Positions 23,401-35,000 of a stretch of 64,000 nucleotides of DNA are shown here, in pieces. Source of the DNA: Klebsormidium nitens (lineage: Eukaryota; Streptophyta; Klebsormidiophyceae; Klebsormidiales; Klebsormidiaceae); contig DF237102.1 of assembly GCA_000708835.1 (NCBI GenBank), positions 8,044-72,043 on the forward strand, in the 5' to 3' direction. Each line of letters begins with the position of its first letter. Position 1 is the stretch's first letter. The notes under the pieces were generated by a model that was not told the origin of the DNA, ran no database searches, and saw only the letters and a program-made list of their open reading frames with translations. A program made the translations under genes and the position numbers.

Positions 23401-24311
23401 CCTGGTTTGACAGAAGGTGCGGTACTGAACTTCCCTTCACCCTGACACAGAAGTTAGAGTTGCGCACAGTTCCCTCACCTCCCTTGCGTCCAGCGCCCGT
23501 CCTGAAAAATGATTTCCGACGCAAACGCTTCCCCCTTCCGATCATCGTCCACTAGCACCAGCTTCCCCCGCTCTCCATCGTAACACACCACTTCTCCGTA
23601 GTGACAGACATCCGACCCATCCGCATCTCTGACGCATTCTGCGGTGCTTTTTGGACTGTCCCAAACCATTGAGCCTTCGTCCCACAAACCTGCTCTTCCC
23701 AAAAGACTCGACTTTTGTGTCGTTTCAGTGTTTTCATCTTGACGAGACAGGCCGGGAAAGGCTAAACGGCCCTTGGCGCTTGGACTTCCTTCCCCCTTCT
23801 CATGTTGAATGACGCCCGCCTCCAGGGATCCCTCAGCAGAAACCTCGGCTCCCTTCTTCGCTCTGAGTGACTCCACTGCGGCCCCTGCAACTTTTCTAAA
23901 CAAATCCTTTGTTCCAAGCTCCGCTTCATTCCCGTTCCCAGCCGTCCTCTGTCTCTGCCAACCGGCCAGCCCGCTTGAAAGAACCAAAGTATCAGCTGAG
24001 CGTGGTCGCTTCACAGCCGCTCTTCTCATAACAACTTTCGACTCCATCTCATCTATTTTCAACCGGTCGAGAAGGGCCGACACCCGCGAGTACTGCTCGC
24101 CGTTTGCGCTGAAATCCCCAAACTTTCTGGAGGGGCGGCCCCTGGCTAGTGAGCGATTGACAGCTGTCCTCATTGGCGAGATGACGTCCTGCTTTGAGCT
24201 CAAAAGGTAGGCGCACAAGAAGAGAACTAGAATGGACGCAACCCCAAAGACCTGCGTTCGGACAAACCTTTTCAAGCTCCATTGTGGGACCTCTAATTTT
24301 TGTGAACTCAT
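20494..24311 (-). CDS. Golgi type II membrane glycosyltransferase, family GT61
   Basis: Six minus-strand exons join in phase into 651 residues: 24311-23479, 22816-22636, 22281-22192, 22137-21968, 21643-21364 and 20895-20494. The N-terminus is a type II anchor: a short basic tail, one membrane helix at about residues 16-38 (VFGVASILVLFLCAYLL), then a long stem. A Cys cluster (VCHYGEVVCYDG) leads into the catalytic domain, with HIWHNGLSFTGLLQ, DHVLVLNRTAG, RVTLVNRPSGFPRH and the family hallmark TGILIAPHGGGLANLAWLP near residue 531. Plant GT61 enzymes transfer xylose, arabinose or GlcNAc in the Golgi to N-glycans, xylans or wall proteins. The substrate cannot be read from sequence. The 22191-22138 intron is only 54 nt, and exon 3 uses the second AG of GCAGAG, the choice that keeps the frame. 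The gene is divergent from the giant wall-like gene. Confidence 0.9.
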
Positions 24312-26063
24312 CTTTTCTGGTCAATTCTGCCCGCCAGATTGGACTGGGCAAAAAGCTGGTCACCGCCTAACCCGTCTGCTTAACCTGGAGGTGGACTCCT
24401 TGAGCTGGTAACTGCATCAATGTAGCGGTGGGTTCTGTCCAGGTATTGAGTTTGTGGGGCTTTAATCAGCTGGGCTGCATGCGCACTGGTCTGTGAAACA
24501 AACCAATGGCCGATTTTTCAAGTGCTGCTACTCTCCTTTTCCCCCCGCTACAGCAACTGACTGGCCACTTACGTCAAAGAGAGTACCACCTTAGCTGGCA
24601 GCTGCAGCTCTCTAAGCGTGGGCCCGAGCTGCCTGCGCTGCATACCTAGCTTTTCACTTGCATCTGCAACAACTTCTTTTTGAAAGACCAGCCCCAAAAG
24701 CTAAAGCATTGAACTCGCAGCGAGTGAACTCCAAACCTGCGTAAACAGATTGCAGCTGCAAACGGGCAAGCTTTTTTTGAGCTCGTTACGAGATTAAGAG
24801 CGTCAAGTGAGATAATTGAGGAAAGGGATTGCAATAGCCTGGCCCTTTGTCTTGGGCCCTCTTGCGAAGCAATGGCGCTGTTCTGTTCACAAGTGATTCA
24901 AGATGGAGCTCAGACCCAGAGAGCAAATGATGTCAACACCACCATCGACAATCAAATTGAATGCTTCTTGATGGATGATGAAGAGCGAAGCCGCAACTTG
25001 CCCAAGCCCTGGGCACAGGAACATTGGAATTCCACCGTCACACCTATGACGCAAGGCCCGTTGGGCCTGGCAGTTATACGCGCGCATTTTGGATAGTACG
25101 GTGCGCGCGCACGTTCTTGTTGGATTCTCCATCATTGAGCTCGGTTTCGTATGAACTTTGAAGCACACACTGCATGCACCGCGCGAACTTGAAAGTCTGG
25201 GTAGTACTACTACCTACCGTATTCGTAAGTACACCTCTGCTGCACTGGCAGGTGTCTACTGTAACTTTCTTAATTTGCTGTGGCAGCTTGTGCCCCGATG
25301 AACCCTGTCGTGGAGACGACGTGTCAAAAAGACGTGTGCTGGTCCCTGGGCGTTATACAACTTCTCATTGATCTTGCACGGCGTGATTATGCACTCAGGA
25401 TCACTGATCTCATCTTGCGGATAAATTCAGAAATGGATTTGCCCCAAGATGCTCGGAACGTCGCATAAGCGGGGCCTGCCAATCATTGAACACACTCTGT
25501 CACTTCAAACACTGGCCTTTGTATTCTCAGCTGCTGTCTTTTGCTTTCCCACAGCACAGCGACTGACTACTGATCGCTAGAAATCTATCAAAAACAATGC
25601 CGTATTCTAAGAGGACTGGAGCGTAAATGACTGGGCACGCATCTTCGAGCGCTAGCAGTGATGTTCATTTTTACTTTGTAGTGCCAGCATTGCGTGGTTC
25701 CAAAACGAAGCTGGCGCGATCAGACAGCACCAAAGGTAGCTTCCGGCGTTAAGTCCGACCTGAAATGTGGAAGTTGCTTGGATCGCTAGGGGGATCGTCG
25801 CTTGTCTGGTGGGACCCTGCACTGCGTGCACGGGAGGGGAATTTGTAGACGCTTCACGTTTTGGCTACGGGTGAAGTTGGGGTGTGAAAGATTCCTGAAA
25901 GCAGCACGTGTGCGCTGATCGGTGTAAGGTTTGTTCTTAACTAGGACTAGCCTAAGTCCGGTGGTTGGTTGTGAGAGGGAATGCACCGCAGAGGAGGACG
26001 AATTGGCTTTAGTTAAAACTGCGAAGGATCGCATGCGGGAGATTCTTCGGCGAGCGTTTCGAA
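24312..26063. other. Divergent intergenic region, 1.75 kb
   Basis: Lies between the starts of the GT61 gene (-) and the giant extracellular protein gene (+), so both promoters should be here. Several short open frames exist (for example 24887-25168 and 25786-26121), but none shows a domain or paired splice sites. No TATA box is called with confidence. Confidence 0.55.
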
Positions 26064-29000
26064 ATGGGGGGCCCCAGGTATGGGTCCAAGAGAAGGGGGG
26101 CGCCGGCGGGTGCTCTCCCATTGGGGTTGCTTCTACTCTGCCTTCTCGTGATAGCTGGTGAGCAATGACTGTCTTGAAACACTACGTATCCACCAGCAGA
26201 GACTCTTATTTTTCAGGCAGGAACTTAGATCAGGTTGGAAGAATGAGGGTAACTGTGTCCGTGAACTTCTTTGCTTCAGTGTGTCCAGAACAACGAGTTT
26301 CAGACTCGTGATCAAGGCATAATTTTGGGGTCATAACATCGTTCTCCTATTCCGTGACATTTGATAATAGGCGCGCTGGCTGCCTTTGGTGGAGACAGCT
26401 TGACAAACCATAGGCAACGGACACTTGGCTGCTAAACTTAGATCCGATTTCTCGTTCCAGAACTGAGAACTTGAAATGTCCCTGATTCTTACATAAATCC
26501 AGCTCTGGAATCAAGGGGATCCCCTGATCGACAGATGTTAAGTGCAAAAGGACGACCCGGACAGTAACTACAGCTGTGACCCTGTGTCAAATCGCCTGAC
26601 AACAAGGTCTGCATATTTTTTTTTCTTTTGAAAGAAAGACAAAAGTCTCTTTCAATTGGCGCTGAAAAGAAAGAGTGTTTCGTTTTCTCTCACTTTTTGG
26701 GCTATGAGCAGCCTATAGGCTACTTTTTCTAGTGGGGGATGGTGGTAATTCTTCCAGGGCTCGATTTCGGGACGCTGGGCACTCATAGCGGTTTTCTTCT
26801 CCTTTTAAAAAAGCGATTATGCTTCGTCCAAAGCTTATGTGGGCGCTTCTGCGAACGTACAAAACGAGAGGGCTGAGACGGAGCTGGATGAGAGGATCGG
26901 AGACACCTTTTGAGCAACCAAGAAGCGAGCTTTGAAAGGAGAAACCCGGTCAGATTGTTAATTTGCACGAGCAAAATTCCCTTCTGAAAAGTAGGGAAAC
27001 GCGTTGTCTTTCTACAGCTTCGTGTGCCAAGTGCGATCTTTATATCAGCGTTAGGGTGATGGCAGGGGAGGTCTAGTTTGCCTGGCGCAGTCCTTAAAAG
27101 CATCGTTTTCTGCTGCCATCCAGTCCAAGGGAAATCAATATCTTTGGCGAATCTGTCGCAGTCACTTTGCCACTCACATTGTGAAGAGAACACTGCTGAA
27201 TAAGTGGCTTGCGAATGCCTTTCTGGAAGAGGTTGAGGTGGAAGCTTGGATCTGCTGGAAAGCATTCTGAGTGGAGGGGAACAAGCAGCTTTGTTAGCAA
27301 CGGCCACGTACTTCTTTACTTCCAAACCTTGAACGAATTGGTGTAAGGCCTTCTGAAGGGCTATTTTATGCTACGCTCCAGATCGAGCTGGGAATCTGAA
27401 AGTCCGCTCTTATGTGCCGACACAACAGACTCAGTCGAGAGTCCGTCTAATTCCACGCCGCTTTCCATTCTCAGGCGAGGCAGCGGACTCATACGGGAGC
27501 AACCAGAAGCAGACTCAACCCCCGTCGGCGACCAGCTATAAGGACTCGCAAGCGGCGGGTTATAAGGCGGCCAGCCCTTCTCCGAGGTTGTCGTACCAGC
27601 AGCCAACGCAGGCGTATAAGGCGCCGGAGGCGACCAAAGCGTATCAGGAGCCGGAGCGCACGCAGGCGTATAAGGCGCCGGTGGCCACCAAAGCGTATCA
27701 GCAGCCGGAGAAGACGCAGTCATATAAGGCGCCGAAGGCGACGAAGGGCTATCAGGAGCCGGAACGGACGCAAGCGTATAAGGCGCCGGAGGCCACCAAA
27801 GCGTATCAGCAGCCGGAGAAGACGCAGGCGTATAAAGCGCCTGAGGCGACGAAAGCCTATCAGCAGCCAGAGAAGACGCAGGCGTATAAGGCGCCGGAGG
27901 CCACCAAAGCGTATCAGCAGCCGGAGAAGACGCAGTCCTATAAGGCGCCAGAGGCAACGAAGGGCTATCAGGAGCCGGAGAAGACGCAGTCGTATAAGGC
28001 GCCGGAAGCGACGAAGGGCTATCAGGAGCCGGAGCGGACGCAAGCGTATAAGGCGCCGGAGGCGACGAAAGCCTACCAGCAGCCGGAGAAGACGCGGTCG
28101 TATAAGGCGCCGGAAGCGACGAAGGGCTATCAGGAGCCCGAACGGACGCAAGCGTATAAGGCGCCAGAGGCGACGAAGGGCTATCAGGAACCAGAACGGA
28201 CGCAAGCGTATAAGGCGCCAGAGGCGACGAAGGGCTATCAGGAGCCGGAACGGACGCCGTCGTATAAGGAGCCGGAGCGTACGCAGTCTTATAAGGCGCC
28301 GGAGGCGACGAGAAGCTATCAGCAGCCGGAGAGGACGCAGTCGTATAAGGCGCCTGAGGCAACGAGAGGTTATCAGCAGCCGGAGCCAACGAAGGGCTAT
28401 GGAAACCCAGAGCCGACTAAGGGTTACGGAAACCCGGAGCCCACCAGAAGCTATAGTAACCCTGAGCCAACCAAAGGGTATAAAAACCCAGAGCCCACCA
28501 AGGGTTACGAGAACCCCGAGCCAACCAAGGGTTACGGGAAACCGGAGCCCACGAAAGGGTACGGAAACCCTGAGCCGACCAAGGGTTACGGTAACCCTGA
28601 ACCCACCAAGAGCTACGGGAAACCAGAGCCCACGAAGGAGTACAAGAATCCAGAGCCGACAAAGGGTTATGGAAACCCTGAGCCGACCAAGGGTTACGGG
28701 AAACCAGAGCCCACGAAGGAGTACAAGAACCCAGAGCTGACAAAGGGTTACGGGAACCCAGAGCCGACGAAGAGTTACGGAAACCCTGAGCCGACTAAGG
28801 CTTATGGGAACCCTGAGCCAACCAAGGGCTACGGAAAACCGGAGGCCACGAAGAGCTACGGGGATCCTGAGCCCACGAAAGGATACGGAAACCCGGAGCC
28901 GACGAAGGGCTACGGAAAACCGGAGGCTACCAAAGGGTCTGAAAAGCCTGAACCGACGAAGGGTTACGGTAACCCTGAGCCGACCAAGGGATACGGAAAC

Positions 29001-32000
29001 CCTGAGCCCACGAAGAATTACGGAAAGCCGGAGCCGACGAAGGGCTATGGGAGCCCAGAGCCGACGAAAGGTTACGGCAACCCTGAGCCGACCAAAGGGT
29101 ACGGAAAGCCGGAACCCATGAAGGGCTATGGGAATCCTGAACCGACCAAGGGTTACGGGGACAAGCCCGAGCCGACCAAGGGTTATGGAGACAAACATGA
29201 GTCAACCAAGGGATACGGTGACAAGCCCGAGTCAACCAAGGGTTACGGGGACAAACCCGAGTCGACCAAAGGTTACGGGAACAAGCCGGAGTCAACCAAG
29301 GGTTACGGGGACAAACCTGAGCCGACCAAGGGTTATGGGGACAAACCTGAGTCGACCAAGGGATACGGTGACAAGCCGGAGTCAACCAAGGGTTACGGGG
29401 ACAAACCCGAGTCGACCAAGGGTTACGGGGACAAGCCGGAGTCGACCAAGGGTTACGGGGACAAACCCGAGCCGACCAAGGGTTATGGGGACAAACCTGA
29501 GTCGACCAAGGGTTATGGGGACAAGCCGGAGTCGACCAAGGGTTACGGGGACAAGCCCGAATCAACTAAGGGTTACGGTGATAAGCCCGAGTCGACCAAG
29601 GGTTACGGGGACAAGCCGGAGTCGAACAAGGATTACGGAGACAAGCCCGAATCAACCAAGGGCTATGGGGACAAACCTGAGTCAACCAGGGGTTACGGAG
29701 AGAAGCCGGAGTCAACCAAGGGTTACGGGGACAAACCGGAGTCGACCAAGGGTTATGGAGACAAGCCGGAATCGACCAAGGGTTACGGAGACAAGCCGGA
29801 GCCGACAAAGGGTTACGGGAACCCAGAACCGACCAGAGGTTATGGCAACCCGGAGCCGACAAAGAGGACTCCGCCAGCACCCACGGATCGCCCGTACGGT
29901 AACCCGTCCACTAACCCGCCCAAGACTCCTGCGCCGAGCCACAGCACTCCCGCTCCCAAGCCCACCACGCCCCGCGGACCCCCCGACAGCTACCGTAAGT
30001 ATTTTGTGTACTCAAAGGCTATTTGAGCATTTGGTCGAGGTCGACCGTCATTTTGCTCGGAATAAGCTTCTGCAAAGGAGAGTTTTTCGCGTCACGAGCG
30101 CGTTAAACGTCAGTCGCCCCAGTCTCTCGTCGTCAGGAACTCGCTTTCCAGTCGCAAACTCGCGTTTCCGAGTAGACCGGAAGCGGGTCCGTTGAAAGTG
30201 AGTGCTGCTGCATCGTGTGCCTATACTTTATTTTTTTCGATTCCTAGACATACGTACAAATGAGCGCGAATATGTTATATCGATCTCAGATCTCGTCTTT
30301 TTGGAAGGACAAGGACTTTCGAAGAGCATGACGGACTCTCGTCACATTATTCGGAATGGTCCGCTTGTTGTCAGCTTCTCAATTTTGAGGGTCGCTTGCA
30401 GATGCGCACTTCTACGTTTGTGCGTATATGACATTCTTTTCAGCCGTTACTTGAGGCCAGAGCGATTCTAAACTTTTCCAAGCCTCGAGACCGGTTCTCA
30501 GTCTTGCTCGATCCCATGCTTCCGGTACAGTCCCTCTTCTGACATGTTTGCAGCTTCAGCTTTCAGCTCTTTCCGAAAGTAGGTCCAAGTTGCATCACCT
30601 TTTGCTTCTTGCAGGGATCTTTGAAATACTCAACTGAAATACTCAATTGAAATACTCAAGTTGCACAAGCAGCCCCAAACTCTCTCCTTCGGACGCGATT
30701 TGATCCTAAATAATCTCGGAGAGTCGATGTGAATCCTAGGCTTCGACCTCATTCGTTCTCGTTCCATACAGCCACAAGACCCCAGACTGGCACTTTCTGT
30801 CCTCGATTTTCATCGAGTGCCTGGATTCCTCTCCAGAATCTTCGAGTCAAACGGCTAAACCCCGATTTCCGTCACAGGTTGCTCCGGTTCCAGCTGCGCA
30901 ACGGCCACCCACTCCTTCCAGCAGAGCCAAGCGCCCGGCGGATGGGCCTCCGGCCAGTGGATCTGGTTTAGCTCCGTTATCCAAACCTCCCGGTTGAACG
31001 CCCCGAGCACCGTTACGATTGCCCCGAGCACAATCTCAGTCTGCGGCCTGAGCATCCCAGCCCCCGCGGCAACGATTAGTTTCAGCGCGGGGCCTGCGTC
31101 GACAATCTTTTCGCGGGGGCAGTGGGTGACGTCAGCGAATCAGGGGAATGGTGACGTGTTCGCAGTCGGACTTGCGCACCAAGTCACCGCTTCCGAAGCG
31201 GTGGTTCTAAAATCTTGCGGCGGAGGGGGGTCCCAGTACAGCTGGACGCTGTGTGTTTCGGCTCTTTCCACCCCCCCGGCGGGAGTGGAGATCAGCTTCC
31301 AAGTGGCGGCCGCAGTTTACGCGCAGATGACCGGTGATCTGACCAAGGTTTACCCTGCCCCAGACAAAAAGTCAGCTAACCCGGGGTTAGGTTGCAACGC
31401 TCAGGCGTGCAGGGCCGGCTGTGCGAGGACTAACGACGCGGGGGCTCCTGCGGTGAGTACGAAAACCTGCTCGGATCCTTAAACACAGTGACATTGAAAA
31501 TGTTGTTCTCGACAGAATCTACGTCGTTATAGATACATCTTAGAATGGCGAAGACTTTAGTATCGGCGAAATGCGTCAAAAGTACGCACCTAATGCATTG
31601 CAGTTGGAGCTGCAAAATGTTGACCCTGCATTTAACGGGCCCGACCTAATTTTTGCCAGACGTTGATTGACTAGTTACGTGGAATTTCCTTTTATCTCCT
31701 TCCTCGTTCCCTCCCGCAATGATCTTGGTATTCGTAAGCAAAGCATCTTTGACGGCTTCCGTGTACCTATCCTCTGTCTCCTTCTGTCCTGACATCGAAC
31801 CGCCTCTTGGCGGCCATAGAGAAATCTCTGATGGAAAAGCAGAAAGCGGTTAATACACAACGAAGCTCGTTTAAACAATCGCTGGTGCGGGCGACGGGAG
31901 CTCTTTCTGCAAGATCGCACCGAAGTACGTGGGGCTGTGATGCTCATATGATTCCGCATCGCGTGCCACAGCAGAGTTAATTCTAACTTTGGCACAGGCC

Positions 32001-35000
32001 GTCGAAGCGCCAATTGCTCAATAGAATAGAGGCCAGTCGGCGCCAATCTGCGGATCCAAACGGGCTTCTCCGGCCGTACATATCTTCTGAAAGAATGCCC
32101 GCGAACTGAAGCACAAAGAACACACTCTTCGAAAACCTGACTCACGTTCTAGTTGGAATTGCAGAGCTTTCTACCTACTCTGGAAAAACTCGTATATGAG
32201 TTTACCTTGCGTTTGTCCGCTGAAAGCATAAGATGCTTGCATTCTGACGTGGCTTATGCTACTCGTCAATCCTGCAGGCCTTCGCCTGTTCCAGCAATCT
32301 TCTCGGCGGAGGCACGGGGGGGAAGGGTTCCAACTTCGTCGGCAGTTACTCAAACAGCCCAATGATCTGCATCGGTAAGGTCCTCGCTAAGAATCATTCT
32401 CCATCTCAGTAGTATTTGTGTCCGAGACCTAGTTCGAGACCGTCGAAGCAAGCCGGAAATCTTTGCGTGGACCACCAATGTTTCTACCGGAATTTCACCG
32501 TGAGTACGTCCGCTTATGGCGTTTAGGCAGAGCTCTTGTTTGTCGTGGAAGGCAGGAACAGGGCATGATCATTGGCAATTTCAGGAAGGGAAACATTGAT
32601 GCAAAGAATACAGGTTCAGGCTACAGACGTTCCGCTGACCCGGCTCCGTTCCGTTCTGGCTGCTTCAGGCGACACCCCAAACGGAACACCGGCGCCCACC
32701 ACGGGCTCTCCGACCGGTGTCCCAACTAACCCACCTACTAACCCACCTGGTACTCCAGCTACGAACCCTCCCACCAGCCCTCCCACGAACCCGCCCACTA
32801 ACCCGCCTGGCGCTCCTCCGACGGACGCTCCAACCAACCCTCCAAACAACCCGCCCACTACCCCTCCTACTGACTCTCCCACTAACCCTCCAACCAACCC
32901 GCCCACCGACTCCCCAACTAGTGCTCCAACTGGATCGCCCATTAAACCTCCCATTTTCTCGCCCACTGATGCCCCAACCAAAACCCCGACTGATTCTCCT
33001 ACCATCCCTCCCACTAATCCGCCGAGTAACCCGCCGACCAACCCTCCCACCAACCCGCCAACAAACCCGCCTACAAACCTGCCCAACACGCCCACCAACC
33101 CGCCCACCAATCCACCCACTAACCCGCCCACTAACCCGCCCGGTACGCCCACCAACCCGCCCACCAGCCAACCCGCTAACCCNNNNNNNNNNNNNNNNNN
33201 NNNNNNNNNNNNNNNNNNNNNNNNNNNNNNNNNNNNNNNNNNNNNNNNNNNNNNNNNNNNNNNNNNNNNNNNNNNNNNNNNNNNNNNNNNNNNNNNNNNN
33301 NNNNNNNNNNNNNNNNNNNNNNNNNNNNNNNNNNNNNNNNNNNNNNNNNNNNNNNNNNNNNNNNNNNNNNNNNNNNNNNNNNNNNNNNNNNNNNNNNNNN
33401 NNNNNNNNNNNNNNNNNNNNNNNNNNNNNNNNNNNNNNNNNNNNNNNNNNNNNNNNNNNNNNNNNNNNNNNNNNNNNNNNNNNNNNNNNNNNNNNNNNNN
33501 NNNNNNNNNNNNNNNNNNNNNNNNNNNNNNNNNNNNNNNNNNNNNNNNNNNNNNNNNNNNNNNNNNNNNNNNNNNNNNNNNNNNNNNNNNNNNNNNNNNN
33601 NNNNNNNNNNNNNNNNNNNNNNNNNNNNNNNNNNNNNNNNNNNNNNNNNNNNNNNNNNNNNNNNNNNNNNNNNNNNNNNNNNNNNNNNNNNNNNNNNNNN
33701 NNNNNNNNNNNNNNNNNNNNNNNNNNNNNNNNNNNNNNNNNNNNNNNNNNNNNNNNNNNNNNNNNNNNNNNNNNNNNNNNNNNNNNNNNNNNNNNNNNNN
33801 NNNNNNNNNNNNNNNNNNNNNNNNNNNNNNNNNNNNNNNNNNNNNNNNNNNNNNNNNNNNNNNNNNNNNNNNNNNNNNNNNNNNNNNNNNNNNNNNNNNN
33901 NNNNNNNNNNNNNNNNNNNNNNNNNNNNNNNNNNNNNNNNNNNNNNNNNNNNNNNNNNNNNNNNNNNNNNNNNNNNNNNNNNNNNNNNNNNNNNNNNNNN
34001 NNNNNNNNNNNNNNNNNNNNNNNNNNNNNNNNNNNNNNNNNNNNNNNNNNNNNNNNNNNNNNNNCGCCCACAATCCACCCACTAACCTGCCCACTAACCC
34101 GCCCGGTACGCCTACCAACCCGCCCACGAATCCACCCACTAACCTGCCCACTAACCCGCCCGGTACGCCTACCAACCCGCCCACCAGTCCACCCACTAAC
34201 CCGCCGACAAACCCGCCCGGTACGCCTACCAACTCCCCCACCAATCCACCCACTAACGCGCCCACTAACCCGCCCAACACCCCGGCGCCTACACCCACGG
34301 AATCTCCCCTGCCGCCCCCGACCGGGTTACCGTGCAAACCCGACTTCGTCTGCTCGTTCCTGCGTCCGGTTTCGTCCGAAAGCGAGCTTTCGGACGCCCT
34401 CACGGACCTGTCCGTCTGCGGGGCGACCCTGGTGGGCGACGTACAGCTGTCGGAGTCGCTGCCACCTGTCAGGCGCGTGTTTCAGATCAAGAGCAACGCG
34501 GCGAAATGCGCGAGCGGGAGGTGCGCGATCCTCGGCTCGGGACAGGACGGCGTGTTCCAGGTCGTGACCGGGGGAGGGCTGTACCTGCAGAGCGTCATCA
34601 TTCAAGGAGGGGTGCAGGTGACATTTACGGCAATATTTCCGCGGCTGTTTTTTCGTTGAATATTCCGGTGGGGCTCATATCATTACCGGCCTTTTTGGCA
34701 GGTGCTCTTTCTCCGTGCCACATTCACCGGAGATCGCATCCAACAGAGCTGTGGCTCCAGCTTACAAGGTTTCAAAATTCTTGACCTCAAGAAGAGTGCA
34801 AATCGCACAGCGAATCAGATATACGTTGTTGTTTTATAATCGCTGGTTGTACCCTGGTTAGCCCGCTTTCAAATCGAGGAGGAACCGTAATGACCCATTT
34901 CACCTGATTGATTGAGATTGTTGACCAATATTTTGCAGGCAGCGGGAGGAGCCGTCACAGTCGGCTGCGGAGGCTACCTGATCGCCGGGAACGTCGACTT

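Noticed and set aside
27361-29565. Long minus-strand and alternate-frame open stretches across the YxxPExTK array
   Set aside because: They exist because the repeat lacks stops in several frames. Only the plus frame continues through flanking exons with a signal peptide and splice sites.
27600-29870. CRISPR-like array
   Set aside because: The repeats are contiguous, protein-coding and without unique spacers, in a eukaryotic gene.
32616-34403. A ~595-codon minus-strand frame over the NPPT region
   Set aside because: Shadow of the repeat, half of it N, giving only Gly/Val repeats. The plus frame joins neighbouring exons in phase.
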